Of a stretch of DNA of 64,000 nucleotides, positions 1 to 11,700 are shown one piece after another. The position numbers and the translations under genes are program-made. The notes beneath the pieces are model-generated. The model made no database searches. It was not told where the DNA came from and was given only the letters and a program-made list of their open reading frames with translations. The DNA is from Peronospora farinosa. Taxonomy: Eukaryota > Oomycota > Peronosporomycetes > Peronosporales > Peronosporaceae. Position 1 is the first letter of the stretch, and each line of letters begins with the position of its first letter. The DNA is taken from positions 56,055 to 120,054 of the forward strand of contig CANTFK010000606.1 of the NCBI GenBank assembly GCA_947646735.1, in the 5' to 3' direction.

Positions 1-2
1 AA

Positions 3-380
3 AAGGAAGTGCGCGAGTTTGTCAAGAAATACTCGTCAGTTTTGGGAAAGCTGGCCGAGCCAAAGAAGCTTGACTGGAGTGAGTACATGCATGAACGCTC
101 GTTGCTGCTCGCCGAGAAGACCAAGATCCAGGTCGAGTCGATCCCACCACCACCTCCAGCACATGATCATGAGGAAGAGGGTAGTGAAGAATTTCGCGAA
201 GGCAAAGACGACATTGGCTCTCCCATGCCTACGATCACTAAATTCCACGACATCAGCATCTTGGGGAAGTCAGAGAAATCAGTGGTTGACTTGGCGGGCC
301 TTGAACGCTCCATGTTATTCCCACCTGGATACCAGGAGCTAGCCCAGGAGTTAGTCAAGCAGCGTCAATGCTCCGATTAG
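3..380 (+). CDS. 3' end of an unidentified protein (5' truncated by window edge)
   Basis: The reading frame is open from the first bases of the window to a TAG at 378-380, so this is the C-terminal part (about 125 residues) of a gene that starts to the left. The visible protein is charged, with an Asp-Trp motif near the start, a run of five prolines, an acidic stretch and a C-terminal segment ending in Leu-Phe-Pro-Pro-Gly-Tyr. The Leu-Asp-Trp-x-x-Tyr region loosely recalls mitochondrial ATP synthase subunit d, but the match is too weak to name it. It is convergent with the acetyl-CoA carboxylase gene, with only about 150 bp between the two stop codons. Confidence 0.6.
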   Translation, partial: KEVREFVKKYSSVLGKLAEPKKLDWSEYMHERSLLLAEKTKIQVESIPPPPPAHDHEEEGSEEFREGKDDIGSPMPTITKFHDISILGKSEKSVVDLAGLERSMLFPPGYQELAQELVKQRQCSD

Positions 381-528
381 TTTGGCCAAAGAGTAACTTG
401 CATTGGGAACTTGTAGTCGCATGTCGCTGCGTGTGGAATGTAATCTTCAAGTACAAAGTCATGCCTATTCATTTACTCTTCTCTCATCTCTAACTCATGC
501 ACGTCATCTGCAAAACTAACGCACCAAT

Positions 529-3500
529 TCACTTGTGGAAGATGGAGCCACGACGCAGTGCAGCAACAGCTTCCTCACGGTCCTTGTCGCTGAGCAGGTT
601 CAGCACCTCAAGAATACCAGCCACGGCAGCCTTGGGATCCTTGCGGCCGATCTCGACAACCTGCGAGGCCATTTGCTCCTGGCGAAGATCTGCCACACGC
701 GAAGCGATCCATTCCTTATCACTCGACAGCCACAGCAACACATCCGAGTCACCATGCGACCAGAGCTCGGACACGGACACATTCTGCTGACGCGGCACAC
801 GACCGCCGTTCACAGCCTCCGTAAACCAGCCCTTGAGAACCTGCTCCGAGCCCACGAAACTCGTCGCACGAGGGCCACCAGCGCTTGCAGCCACGACCTG
901 GCGGCGCAACGAGAACTCTGCGAGCTGGCGCTTCAGACGCCAGTAAAAGAACTTACGCGAGTTCGACCAGGGCACAACCTGACGGATGCATCCCACGGAT
1001 TTCATGCGACCAGGTCTGTCGTGGAGATCACCAAACTCCGTAGCCACCTGCACGTAGATCGGCAACAGGGTGTCCTCACGGACCTTGATCTCAGCCGAGA
1101 TCTTGGCGTTCTCGGTCTCCTCGTCAGGCGACAGCTTAGCCAAACGAGCAGTGAGCTGCTTGAGCTTGTCGTCAAGACGATGCATGGTCTGCAAAAGCTG
1201 CTTTTTGCGGTACTTGATCTCGACGAGACCAGCCGGCTCGAGGACACCACCACGACCCTGTGGGTCCGCATACATCTCCATGATACCCTCGTTGATGGTA
1301 GGGTCCACCACGGCCCATGCGCCACCACGCAGCTCAGCAAACGGCGGAATATAAACAAAAACGGGCTGCTCATAGTCCACGAGACCGTCCACAATGGCAG
1401 CACCAAACTTGAGCACTTCGTCGAACATGTCGCGCTGACCACCAGAGAAACCGCGCCAGTTCGCCAGAATGAACAGCGGCAGGTCCTCGCCCTTGAAGTC
1501 CTTGATAGCAGTAGCCGTCTTGTGAGCCGAGTCTGGGAACCATACTTGACCAGCCTGCTGAACCAGGTTCTCCTGCGACGCCGGCGTCGCCGGGTCAGCT
1601 GGAATGATCTTTTCGGAAGTACGCACCTCGGTGACTACCACACCGCAAGGTATGCCACCTAGACGGCCACGTCCGACAACCACGCTCTTGGCCCAGCCGT
1701 CAAGCGTCTCGCGGAACGAGTCCTTGTCCATGAAGCCCGATACCCACTTGCCCATTGCCTCGTCGACCTTACCCACCAGCAGAGCGCGCGGGTCGTACTG
1801 CGTACTCTTGTCCTTCGGGCAAAAGTCCACCGTACGTTCGATCTCGTCCACTCCCGTCAGGTCACGGATCGGCAGAGGGCCGTGGCGAACCGCCGGAACG
1901 AAGCTCAGCCACTCAAGAATCGAGTAGATGCCCGACAGGTGGTTCTTCGCCGTCAAATGAGTCACACCGTTCGTATGCATGATCTTCACACCACCCAACT
2001 GATCGTTCGAGGTGTACACTTCTTTACCCATGAGCTTGTTCAGTGCCTGGTAGCCCGTCAGGATAATCGGCGAGTGTGTAGCGTTCTGCACCGTACGATG
2101 GCCTAGACGGACCAAGTAGGCACCGATTCCAACACTACGGCCGCAGGCGTACGTCAGCGTGAACACATCCTTGTAGGCACGCGACGTTTCGCCGGCAATC
2201 GTACCGCTTCCACGCAAACACTCGACACCCAGATCAATTTCGCGACCAACAATATCTTTCAGCACGTATCGCTCCTCGCCCGTGCTAGTGACCAGCAGCT
2301 CGGCGTTAACAGAGCCCTCAGACGACGCAACCTTGTGGTCCTCGGGCGTCAGGTACAAGTATTCAAAGCCCTTGGTCGGGTTGGTCCCGTCTTTCCAGCT
2401 AATCTTGTAAAGTGCCTTGATGGACTCAGACATGCCAATACGGGCACCAGCATTCGCTGAGAAGAAGAAGCGAGGAATGCCCTTCGAGCGAGCCAGCTTC
2501 GATGCCAAGTCGAATAGCGTGTCTTCGCGGGTACCAAAGGAGCCGGCCTTGAACGTGATATCGTTAGCAATGATAATGATCTCACGTCCGTTTTGGAACT
2601 CCGGGGTGTACAGCGTCAGCAGCCACGCCACCATGCCGATGTCGTTTTGGCCCCGAGGACGCAACGTCTCCGTCAGAGACTTGCCCGTTGCATCAAGGAC
2701 CAATTCGCGCGTTTCCATGAGCAGGTTCGGGATGGTGATCTTTGCGCCGCCACCGCGCGTACGCTGCTGTACGTACTTGCGCCATTGACGCAGCAGGTTG
2801 TAATCAATGAGCTCAAGGAAGTCGTACACGTACACTGTGTTAGACATTGCCTTCGCCATCTGACGCTTCTTGTCGAACGGGAACACAACCGGGTATGGTG
2901 TCGTGACTGGCAACCCGTCAAGCTCGCCGTGTGTCTCATCACCAATCGAAGTGAAGATAGGCTCGTCGTGACCCGCAGCCTCAACATATGCCTGCACACG
3001 GACCACATAGCCCGTCGGGTTCTCAGCCACAAGGCGCACAGGGATCGCTGGCGCCTCACTGTTGAAACGTGCGATGATCTTGAGCTCCACCGTCGAAACA
3101 CACAGCTGCTCCAGACGCTCGGCGTAACGGTACGCCAGAATACGGATCACACCTTCAAGATACTGGGGATCCACAATCGCCTGCGGCAAGATGTTCAGGT
3201 ACACGTGGTTGTTTTTCGTCGGCAGCTGCGATTTCTTGACCAGAGGATTTGCCAGGTTGACCTCCAAGGCGTTCAGAGCATCGACGAGTGAGCGCTCCGG
3301 ACCAGGGTAAGCATCGTACTGTGAGCGAGAGCCGCTGCCATCGTGGTCCAGTTGACGCACGACGGAGCGCACAAAGATGCGCTGGAAGCGGTCAGTCACG
3401 ATGTGCGAATCGGACTCCTTAATCTTGGCCAGGTACAAGTGCACGTTCTTGTTCTCCGACGCCAACGGGGTAACGCTGTAGTTCTGCAGACGACGCAGCT

Positions 3501-6500
3501 CCAGTTTGTAAGCAAGCGGTGCTTCCATGTGGCGTAAGATCTTGTCTTCACTGTAGTTCAGGCGCCCAGGGAACGTGTAAATGTTCGGGTATAGTGCCAT
3601 GTCAGCGTTGTGCGCGGAAATGTCCTCGATATTCTGCGGACGCACAGCGAACGTCACACGACGAATGTTGTGCGCACGCAGGTCTTGGTCCACAGACTTT
3701 AGGTAGGCCTGTGCCTGCTCCAAGAAACTCGCCTCCTCCGAGTGCTCATCCACTAGAAGAATGTGCACGACGTTCACAAGCGGGTCCTTGCGCACCGACA
3801 GCGTCTTCTTCGCGAGCGGGAACAGGCTCATGATGTCCGTGAACGACTGCTGGAAAACCTTCAGGTTCGTAAGACGAATGATGGCGCCGTGACGCTCAAA
3901 GTCAGATGATATTTTTTGGTATCCATCGGTAGGCTTGGCAAGCGGCTTCTCAACCGATTCTTGCTCATCGCTATTTTCTTCCGAACTGTGCAAGTCGAGC
4001 GAGCTCGCAGAGCTGTTGCGACGCAGCAGACACGACAAATCGTCATAGCTCTCGGCAGGGGCAACTCCGACGGCCAGCGCATCGACGACAGGCGATTTGA
4101 ATTGAAACGTCTTCGCGAAAATGTCGTTAAAGGCCATAGTCTCCATAGACTCGATGACGTACGAGCGGTATACACGCAGGGCGTATAGCTCAAGAGCCAA
4201 CTCGCGGACCTGCTGTTCCTCGTGGTCAAGAAGCGAAACGAGCAGGTCGAAGAGCGGCTGTGACTGATCCAGAAGGTTACTGCAAGCGGCAGAAAGGTCC
4301 GTTGACGAACCGTCAGCGATGTAGCTCTTGAGCACTTTCTCCACCTGGCTCAGACGGTCGCGGTATGACGGCATCTTGTTGTCAATCAATAGCTGACGCG
4401 CCTCCAGAGCCACCAGCGAGTACTGTTTCTCCTTAAATGTTGCAAGCTTCTCAAGAAGCGGTACGAACGCTGCCGACTTCACCGACTTGCGAGGGGCACC
4501 GCGCGCCATTTGGCCAAGGAGCTGCAGCAGCAACTTGTTCTTCGCCTCCAGTGCTTTGTGCGAACGAGCGATAGCGAACACCTTATTCAGGTCGGCCAAG
4601 TTTTGCTGACGTAGGGCCATCACCACATCCTCGACGTTGTGTGAGTTCGCGTACACAGTTTCGACAGTGAAGTACTCGTTGATCAGCTCCGTAAGCACAG
4701 CCTCTTCGCCAGACTGCAAACCGTGCTTGTACTTGGCGGCAATATCGCGGAGCGTCATCACTGAGGCCTCGAAGTCCGATCGTTGGCGGTCCTTCGTGAG
4801 GGTATTCTTGTGTTCATCTAGGATCTCAATCACCTCCGCCACGTTGAACTCGTGCGTAGCCGTAGGTTCTTCAGCCACTGCCTTCTTAAACATCTGAATC
4901 TTGTCCGTAATCTTTGCGAACACATCGAGCGGAATGCGGCCGGCCAGCGACGACATAGCCTCCTTGATCTCCTCGACAGGCAAGAGCGGTTCATTCAACA
5001 CCTGGAACAAGTTGACTAGTGCCTTTTGCGTAAGGTCCTCAGGAGCGAAAAAGCCTTGCAGCACGCTCTTCAAAAGTGCCAACGCCTTGCGCATCTTGTG
5101 CACAGCCTTTATGCTGTTTCCGTTAGCATTCTCTAATGGCGGAAGCTTTCCCATGTAAACGTCTGACTTTTTCACGCACGAAGGATCGTCAAGCTCCATG
5201 GTAGCAATGCAGTCGCCAGGCGCCAAAACAGCGCCCTCGGACTTGAGCAACCGGATAACACCAGCTTCCGGGGTGAGAAGTGGCATGTACATCTTCATCA
5301 CCTCAATTTCAGCGTACGGCATACCACGACGCAGGCTAGCACCGTCGTCCACCAGGTAGCGAGCGAGCTTACCAGCCGTGTTGGTTACCAAGCGTGTCGG
5401 ATCGTACTCCTTGGTGAACACGCACGTGTGACTGTCAACAACAAGACGCAGGCCCTGCGCCTCCTTCGTAGCGTACGCAACGTGCGACTTGCCATTCAGC
5501 AGAACGAGGAAACCGCCATCCGACAGTGTGCGAATCTCTACCTGCAGGTAGGAGCCGTTGCAGAAGAGTGTGAACTGGATTGGGCCGCTGCGGCACGCCT
5601 TGATGTTGTACTTGATCCCTTCATAAATAAGCTCAAGTGACTCCTCCTGAGACAACAAGTCATTGTGAGGGAGCTGACCGCGCTCAACTTGACTGACGTA
5701 CTCCTCCTGGAGCGTATTCGACGCCTGGTACGCACAGCACACAGCACCCACGAGGACCACCATTAATGGGTCTGGACGGCCTTGCAGACGCACTTCATTG
5801 TGGTGCGAGATACGCTCGTCTAGCCATGACGTCGAGATGCGGTTGTACTTGAAATCGTCCGACTCCATCATGTTGACAATGTACTCTACAGTCGTGTGAA
5901 TGTCTCCACGAATGGACAACTCTTTCAGCGCAAGAATCATGTTCTTCCGGGCCTTTTCACGGGTCAGACTCCACGAGAACAAGTGACCAATCTGTGAGTC
6001 CGCAAACTCGTGGACTTGGCCGGACGAGTCCACCGAAAAGTAGCCCCACACATCGGGCGTACTACGAAAGTTGAGCTCTTGGATTGCACCGCTAGTAGGC
6101 TGAAAGCCAGCGTTCGGGTCCTCAGCTGTAATACGCGCAGCAATGACGTGACCATGTGGAGGCTTCTGTTTCTCCGTGTCAAAATCAATAGGAGCTGTTT
6201 CGAATGCATCCTTGTTGTACAGACGACGTACATCCGGGATGCAGTACAGCGGAATACCCATAGCTACTTGGAGCTGAGCAGCCGGTAGGTTTACATGAGT
6301 AATCATCTCGGTCACAGGGTGTTCCACCTGTAGACGTGGATTAAGCTCTAGGAAGAAGAACGAATTGCCATTGTCCTCTGGCAGCTCACTGAAAAGGTAC
6401 TCGACTGTACCAGCGTTGACGTACTCGACCTCTTGAGCAAGACGTGTTGCGGCACGCATCATTTTCTCCCATACTTCCTCAGTAGGGGCAAGCACTGGTC

Positions 6501-7440
6501 CTTCCTCCACAATCTTTTGATGACGACGCTGCACGGAGCAGTCACGACCACTAAGGGCAATGGCATTCCCGTACGTGTCTGCTAACAGCTGCACTTCTAA
6601 GTGACGTGACTTGGGTGCCAACTTCATGACAAAGATGGGCGAGCCAGGGATTTCGCCACGTACGGCTTCCCAAGCACTAAGGACTTGGTTCTCTTCATGA
6701 CACATTCGAATCCCTTTACCCCCTCCACCTTCACTGGCCTTTATCATGACAGGAAAACCAATCCGCTTACATTCTTCAAGACAATGTTGACCATCACGTA
6801 GCATAGCTGCATTGTAAATCTCGTCAGGAATCCCGTCATGTTCCTTGTAGTTTACTTGCATCCCATCACCATTCCAGGCAATTGTAGGTACATTTGCACT
6901 CTGTGCAATGATCGTCGAGCCAATCTTATCACCCAGAGCACGCATTGGTTTAGCTGGCGGTCCAATAAAAATGATCTTCCGTTCCGTTTGAAGAAGTGAA
7001 TCCGGTAGTAATGGATTTTCACTTGCGTGACCCCATCCAGCCCATACAGCATCCACATTGTATCTCTCAGCAATCTCAATAATGAGTGATACATTGGCAT
7101 AATTGTGGTTATTCGAACCTCCAGGCACTTCGACCACATGTTCAGCCATCCGAATGTATTCAGCATTAGCTTTGAGATCTTCAGGTGTAGCCATGACAAC
7201 AAACGTAACAATACGTTCATTTGCAAACATTTCATAACACCAACTACGAATGCTTCGAATGGCTTTAACAGCTGAAATCCCATTGTTTGCAATAAGAATG
7301 GACGTAATTGGACGAGATCCTTGTTGAAGACGGACATATTCATCCATATTCGAGTATGTTAAAGGATTCTTATCACTACGAAGTGTGTGTTGCATTGCAT
7401 TCGATGCAATACTAGGAAATACTCCTTCCTGGGCCACCAT
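529..7440 (-). CDS. ACC: Acetyl-CoA carboxylase, eukaryotic multidomain type
   Basis: This enzyme makes malonyl-CoA from acetyl-CoA, bicarbonate and ATP, the committed step of fatty-acid synthesis. The single exon encodes about 2303 residues, usual for the homomeric eukaryotic enzyme. In order: biotin carboxylase from about residue 40, with the ILIANNGI start and an ATP-grasp glycine-rich loop (GGGGKG) near 235; a biotinyl domain with EVMKM, whose lysine is at about residue 716 (codon 5293-5295); a long central region; and a carboxyltransferase domain from about 1515, including the ARIGM segment near 1660-1680. The first in-frame ATG is at 7440. The frame stays open upstream to about 7569 without an ATG and the extra residues look protein-like. 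A possible 3' splice site (ACCAG) lies near 7500, so an upstream exon encoding an extra N-terminus is possible. The stop is TGA at 529-531. Confidence 0.97.
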   Translation of the reverse strand: MVAQEGVFPSIASNAMQHTLRSDKNPLTYSNMDEYVRLQQGSRPITSILIANNGISAVKAIRSIRSWCYEMFANERIVTFVVMATPEDLKANAEYIRMAEHVVEVPGGSNNHNYANVSLIIEIAERYNVDAVWAGWGHASENPLLPDSLLQTERKIIFIGPPAKPMRALGDKIGSTIIAQSANVPTIAWNGDGMQVNYKEHDGIPDEIYNAAMLRDGQHCLEECKRIGFPVMIKASEGGGGKGIRMCHEENQVLSAWEAVRGEIPGSPIFVMKLAPKSRHLEVQLLADTYGNAIALSGRDCSVQRRHQKIVEEGPVLAPTEEVWEKMMRAATRLAQEVEYVNAGTVEYLFSELPEDNGNSFFFLELNPRLQVEHPVTEMITHVNLPAAQLQVAMGIPLYCIPDVRRLYNKDAFETAPIDFDTEKQKPPHGHVIAARITAEDPNAGFQPTSGAIQELNFRSTPDVWGYFSVDSSGQVHEFADSQIGHLFSWSLTREKARKNMILALKELSIRGDIHTTVEYIVNMMESDDFKYNRISTSWLDERISHHNEVRLQGRPDPLMVVLVGAVCCAYQASNTLQEEYVSQVERGQLPHNDLLSQEESLELIYEGIKYNIKACRSGPIQFTLFCNGSYLQVEIRTLSDGGFLVLLNGKSHVAYATKEAQGLRLVVDSHTCVFTKEYDPTRLVTNTAGKLARYLVDDGASLRRGMPYAEIEVMKMYMPLLTPEAGVIRLLKSEGAVLAPGDCIATMELDDPSCVKKSDVYMGKLPPLENANGNSIKAVHKMRKALALLKSVLQGFFAPEDLTQKALVNLFQVLNEPLLPVEEIKEAMSSLAGRIPLDVFAKITDKIQMFKKAVAEEPTATHEFNVAEVIEILDEHKNTLTKDRQRSDFEASVMTLRDIAAKYKHGLQSGEEAVLTELINEYFTVETVYANSHNVEDVVMALRQQNLADLNKVFAIARSHKALEAKNKLLLQLLGQMARGAPRKSVKSAAFVPLLEKLATFKEKQYSLVALEARQLLIDNKMPSYRDRLSQVEKVLKSYIADGSSTDLSAACSNLLDQSQPLFDLLVSLLDHEEQQVRELALELYALRVYRSYVIESMETMAFNDIFAKTFQFKSPVVDALAVGVAPAESYDDLSCLLRRNSSASSLDLHSSEENSDEQESVEKPLAKPTDGYQKISSDFERHGAIIRLTNLKVFQQSFTDIMSLFPLAKKTLSVRKDPLVNVVHILLVDEHSEEASFLEQAQAYLKSVDQDLRAHNIRRVTFAVRPQNIEDISAHNADMALYPNIYTFPGRLNYSEDKILRHMEAPLAYKLELRRLQNYSVTPLASENKNVHLYLAKIKESDSHIVTDRFQRIFVRSVVRQLDHDGSGSRSQYDAYPGPERSLVDALNALEVNLANPLVKKSQLPTKNNHVYLNILPQAIVDPQYLEGVIRILAYRYAERLEQLCVSTVELKIIARFNSEAPAIPVRLVAENPTGYVVRVQAYVEAAGHDEPIFTSIGDETHGELDGLPVTTPYPVVFPFDKKRQMAKAMSNTVYVYDFLELIDYNLLRQWRKYVQQRTRGGGAKITIPNLLMETRELVLDATGKSLTETLRPRGQNDIGMVAWLLTLYTPEFQNGREIIIIANDITFKAGSFGTREDTLFDLASKLARSKGIPRFFFSANAGARIGMSESIKALYKISWKDGTNPTKGFEYLYLTPEDHKVASSEGSVNAELLVTSTGEERYVLKDIVGREIDLGVECLRGSGTIAGETSRAYKDVFTLTYACGRSVGIGAYLVRLGHRTVQNATHSPIILTGYQALNKLMGKEVYTSNDQLGGVKIMHTNGVTHLTAKNHLSGIYSILEWLSFVPAVRHGPLPIRDLTGVDEIERTVDFCPKDKSTQYDPRALLVGKVDEAMGKWVSGFMDKDSFRETLDGWAKSVVVGRGRLGGIPCGVVVTEVRTSEKIIPADPATPASQENLVQQAGQVWFPDSAHKTATAIKDFKGEDLPLFILANWRGFSGGQRDMFDEVLKFGAAIVDGLVDYEQPVFVYIPPFAELRGGAWAVVDPTINEGIMEMYADPQGRGGVLEPAGLVEIKYRKKQLLQTMHRLDDKLKQLTARLAKLSPDEETENAKISAEIKVREDTLLPIYVQVATEFGDLHDRPGRMKSVGCIRQVVPWSNSRKFFYWRLKRQLAEFSLRRQVVAASAGGPRATSFVGSEQVLKGWFTEAVNGGRVPRQQNVSVSELWSHGDSDVLLWLSSDKEWIASRVADLRQEQMASQVVEIGRKDPKAAVAGILEVLNLLSDKDREEAVAALRRGSIFHK

Positions 7441-8100
7441 AGAGTCTAATAAGATCTTGGAATATCTATCACCTAGAGCTCTAATTGTGGAATGACCCTG
7501 GTTTTTAAAGAGGGTAGTTTGAAATGCATGGAATTTAAACCAATGAAAAGAGAGGACATCCTTTTTCAAGGGCTAGGCTTGAAGAGCGCGTCATCGGTTG
7601 CATGGTTCGGAGTATTTCTTACAGTGCACCTTTTGTCATTTTTGACGACACCGCCCGACGATTTCGAGATTCAATGACACTTTGTACATTTTCTTAGTGT
7701 TTAATGACAACACATAGACTTCTACTTGAGCGTGGCTAGCTACATAGTCAAGTCGGAGTCTATGATTATGCTTATGAAAAGGAAAGAGACAGCGATAGTA
7801 TGCAAAGTCATGGAAGTATTTATCAGGTACATGTTTATATAGTGCAAAAGGTTAAATATGATGGCAGTACAGTATGGGGCAGAGAAAGCTTGTCAAAGAA
7901 TTGGAAAATATGACACAAGTGACGTCACTCGTGAGCTTATTCATGACGTTGTCGACGCACCATACAATTTCTAAGCGGGGGAAAAAAACATAGACGAGCC
8001 ATGATGCTTGCAGGTGATGCCTGCCACATGTCGCAGCCGATGACGCGCATGTAGCCATCTGGACCTGCCTCATCGCAATGAGAGATTCCTCCTACCCAAA
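7441..8100. other. Upstream region of the acetyl-CoA carboxylase gene, no supported gene
   Basis: This stretch should contain the 5' UTR and promoter of the carboxylase gene and possibly a short first coding exon. An ATG-started 21-codon reading frame near 7603 (minus) could be joined to the main frame only through a 43-nt intron, shorter than any other intron here, so I do not call it. The rest is moderately AT-rich with no convincing coding frame. Confidence 0.4.
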
Positions 8101-8109
8101 AAGTAGCTT

Positions 8110-8680
8110 ATTAATTCAATTCTTGGATGAGCCGATAAGGTGTTATAATATGCAGTTTCCATCTTGTATTGGATCGTGAATCGCTTTCCACTAAGCCGAT
8201 CATCCGATCAACAGAGCTATAATGAAGACCTCTTTCTATCAATTGTCCAGAACTTTCGACACGGTTATTTAGATTTGCATCTATCGTCCATTCCTCCATC
8301 ATTTGCTGTGATGAGATAAGGACTTTGCAAGAATTGGCTCGTCATAGTTGGCGACGTAAAACAAGTATTGCCGCTCACCTTGCCTGTACAGCAATGGGGC
8401 CGATTTGCGTTGGCTTGCATCTCAAGTTGATTCAAACATCGCTGTATCGACTTTTGCTCTCGTCAGTCTTCAGCTGGTATTTCAAAGCAGGCAATAGGTG
8501 GTCTAAGAAATAAGCAAGAGCTGTAGCTTCTTCAGCATCGACCCCATCACCTCTTTCACTTGGACAGCATTCACCTAACGCTTTTTGGTTTCTTGGCAAA
8601 GCGACCAACTTTGGTAAAAGGTTCTGCATCACATGCGACAAAGATAACAAACAGTTTTCGTTAAGAAGTCGGCAAAGTTA
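8110..8680 (-). pseudogene. Possible decayed or multi-exon coding remnant
   Basis: A minus-strand frame at 8432-8680 reads like real protein: a charged stretch with ALGECCPSERGDG followed by an amphipathic segment containing TALAYFLDHLLPALKYQ. It ends at a TGA in the middle of this coding-like sequence. A second frame of the same strand is open over roughly 8270-8470 and a third over part of the same interval. None joins cleanly through a GT-AG intron that I could find. It lies just downstream of the RFC1 stop codon on the same strand. It could be a small unannotated gene, a decayed gene or chance. I do not recognise a family. Confidence 0.25.
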
Positions 8681-8725
8681 TAGGCACGTATCCACTGACT
8701 ACCATACTGAGACCCAACCAGCTAC

Positions 8726-11700
8726 CTAAGTGCAGCGCTTCTTTGCCGGTGCTTTGCGTGGCGCCTTTTTTCCTGTAGCAGCAGGAGCCTTGCGCTTTGC
8801 GCCGCCCCGCGGCTTTTTCTGAAATTTGCTAACATCCAAGTCTACCTCCTCGTCTGGCTCACTCTCTGCGTCCGACGGCGGACGTAGACCATTCTCCTCG
8901 TCTTTGACGGCATTAGCCTTCCCTCGTCCCTTCTTGATGGTGGTTGACCCAAGAACCGACTCCACAACTGCTTGGGATTTATGAGATGCCTTGTTGTACC
9001 TGAATTGACAACGCAAAATGTAGATAGACAAAAGCGTATCAGTGAGCATGCTGCATGGAAGAGAACGCTAGATAGACGCAAAGTCGTGTGCACATCGTAC
9101 ATTCGCGTGAACGTCGTCTTCGCCTTGGAGTCGAGCTCCGAGTAAGAGTGTCGTTTTACACCAGGGAACTTGAAGCTTTCCATAGACTCCGTAAGGTCTT
9201 CGCGGGTGATTTCGCACTCATCTAGCAGGTTAATCACCTCGTGGATGTTCTGCACATACGAAGCATAAGAGCGAGGCTAAGAATGACTCTACATCAATTG
9301 CAGCAACAGTTGACAGTGGATCCACGTACGTCTTCCCCTAACAGTAGCTTTTTCAAAAGGATCTCCTTCATATACGGCACGTAGTCGAGGCGGATGACTA
9401 CATTTACATCAGTTAACCCATGTTAATGCCAATACTAGACACGTACGGACTGATACGTGCAACCAACACTAAAAATACCAACCTTCTCGGGATCCCGAGG
9501 CGTGCGATCTCATTCGGACTGACAACTCGCTTAGCAATCGCTTTGACTTGGAAGCCGAGGAGTTTTTTCCTAACCATCTGCGTGTAATAAGACAAACGCA
9601 AGGGTTAGCAAGTCGACCCATACCACTTTTCCACTACCAAACGTACTTGGAAAACTCTGGGTGACCAACGAATCCAGCCGAGTATATACAAGCACCAACG
9701 TTCATCGCGGCTTGCTTTGTAAGCAGATCCCAACGCTGCTCCACCCGGACATACGTATTCAGAAGGTCACTTTCTGAAATGAACTCCGACGCGTGCATCG
9801 CTGCTTCCAGGTTTGTATCTGACGACGTCCGGTTATTCATAATACTTTGAATGTAGTTTTCCTGAACCATCAGCGGCATCAAGTCGTAGTCGACGAAATA
9901 CGCTTCATTTCTCGAATCGAAAGAAAGATCACGCTGAAATATCTGCTGTGTTGCGCTGAAAGGGTTTAGTCGCAGACATTCATCTTTGTTGTGCTGCGAG
10001 GACGGGTTTACCAAATCAGCATAGGTGATATTAGTGGTGGTAAGTCGCCATCTTTGCATCTGCGTCAGCAATTGTCGAATATCATTGCCGCATCGGTCGG
10101 CAGCTTCTTCGATTGCGTTCTTTTCCATGTGCAACCCTTCTTTCAAGCCAATCTCCATCATTCGCTTGCCAATTTGAACCTTTGTGGGACGCCGCATACG
10201 CAAATCAAACGAATGATTTGCCAGTGAGCGAACCTTTTGGCTTTGCCGGTCGTTGCAAATGCAAATAATTGGAGCCTTCGACTTCTTGATGAGCTGTATA
10301 AGTTCCGCCGTACCACCACGATCGCCACCGGACATACCGTCGACCTCGTCCATGATGATCACGCGATGTGCTAAATGCATTTTTCCTTTGGATTTCCCTT
10401 TCGGCGCATCGAATCGAAGTGCTTGTGTACCTAGCACGTCTTTGAGCCCGGTTTGCAGCATTTTTTTACTACGAGTGTCACTCGCGTTCAGCTCAGTGCA
10501 TTCGAATCCACACTCGCGAGCAACCAGGTTCGCAATCGTGGTCTTACCAATACCAGGAGGTCCCGACAACAGCACCGTCTTCGCTCCGCGGTTCTCCGAC
10601 AACTTTGTCGAAAATGGGATCTTCTTCGTCCCTTTCACGTGCATTGCCTCCCAGTCCAGAAGCCACATCTTTAGCTTTTTTCCTAGCTCAATATTGCCAA
10701 TCATGTGATCAAGTGTCCGGGGCTTGTACTTGTCAGTCCACAACTCGGTATTAATCAATCTGCAGTACAATAAGCAACACAGATTCGGTAAATATGCAGC
10801 ACTCGTGGTGAAGCACTCTAGTAATGCAAGCCTTATCGTACGAGTTTAGCTTGTTTTTGTCCTTTAAAGACGAGGTATCTGCAGCTTCCGCCTTCATCTT
10901 CTTTTTCTCAGTCGCCAGGTCTTGTGCCTGTTGAACTGCCGAAGCTTCGGTAATGAGATTGTAAAATTCATTCTGTGTCAAGATTTGCACATTCTTGGCT
11001 ACAGCTTCCTGGTACTTGAATCCCTCCGTCACATTTCCACCCTGTTCCAACGTGGCACCAATCACCAAATGTTTCGTATTACGCGTCACGGTTTTTGCAA
11101 CAGACCCACCACAACTCTTAACAAGATGCATGACATCCTCCCGTGACAGATTTTCAAATACACCCGAGAAGACGAACGTCTTGCCATCAAGACATCCTGA
11201 GCACGGAGCCGGAACCTTTTTCAACGCACTTTCCTGCTTCACAATAGCTTCCTCTGAAGCAGAGCCACTTGTAGTCGAGCTTGCAACGTTTTGGCTATTG
11301 TCTGTCATTACTTTTAGCTCCACTTTTGGCATTTCTTCATCGTTTTGATCCCCACGACACAATCGCTTCCGCTGCGTCGCTTTTCGCTTGAGCTTCACGT
11401 CCACCACTTCATTGTCACTGGACTTCATGTCGATGTCCGAGTCAATTGTCCTCTTTGTCTTGTGGTTCTTGGCTACAGCTTTACGTTTGGTACTAACGTC
11501 GTCGTCGTCTTCATCACTGTCGTCCAGTACTACGACATTCTGTTTCGAAGTGCGACGAGTTGTACGACGTGATGATGAAGGTGTTGGCTCTGGTTCCGCT
11601 CGCTTGGCTGGCAAATGACACACGAGTCCATTACTATGATACAGGAAGAAATGGATGGAGATTATTTCATACAAGAGATTAAAGACACAACGTACATTTG

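Noticed and set aside
535..1662. 375-codon plus-strand open frame
   Set aside because: It lies exactly antisense to the carboxyltransferase part of acetyl-CoA carboxylase and has no domain-like content; a shadow of GC-rich codons.
7441..7569. N-terminal extension of acetyl-CoA carboxylase from a TTG
   Set aside because: There is no ATG in this part; non-ATG starts are not expected, so the CDS was started at 7440 and the extension left as a question.
9413..9601. Minus-strand frame starting Met-Val-Arg-Lys-Lys-Leu-Leu
   Set aside because: The neighbouring frame gives the RFC1 signature WLGKN/S with correct splice phases, so this frame is a shadow.
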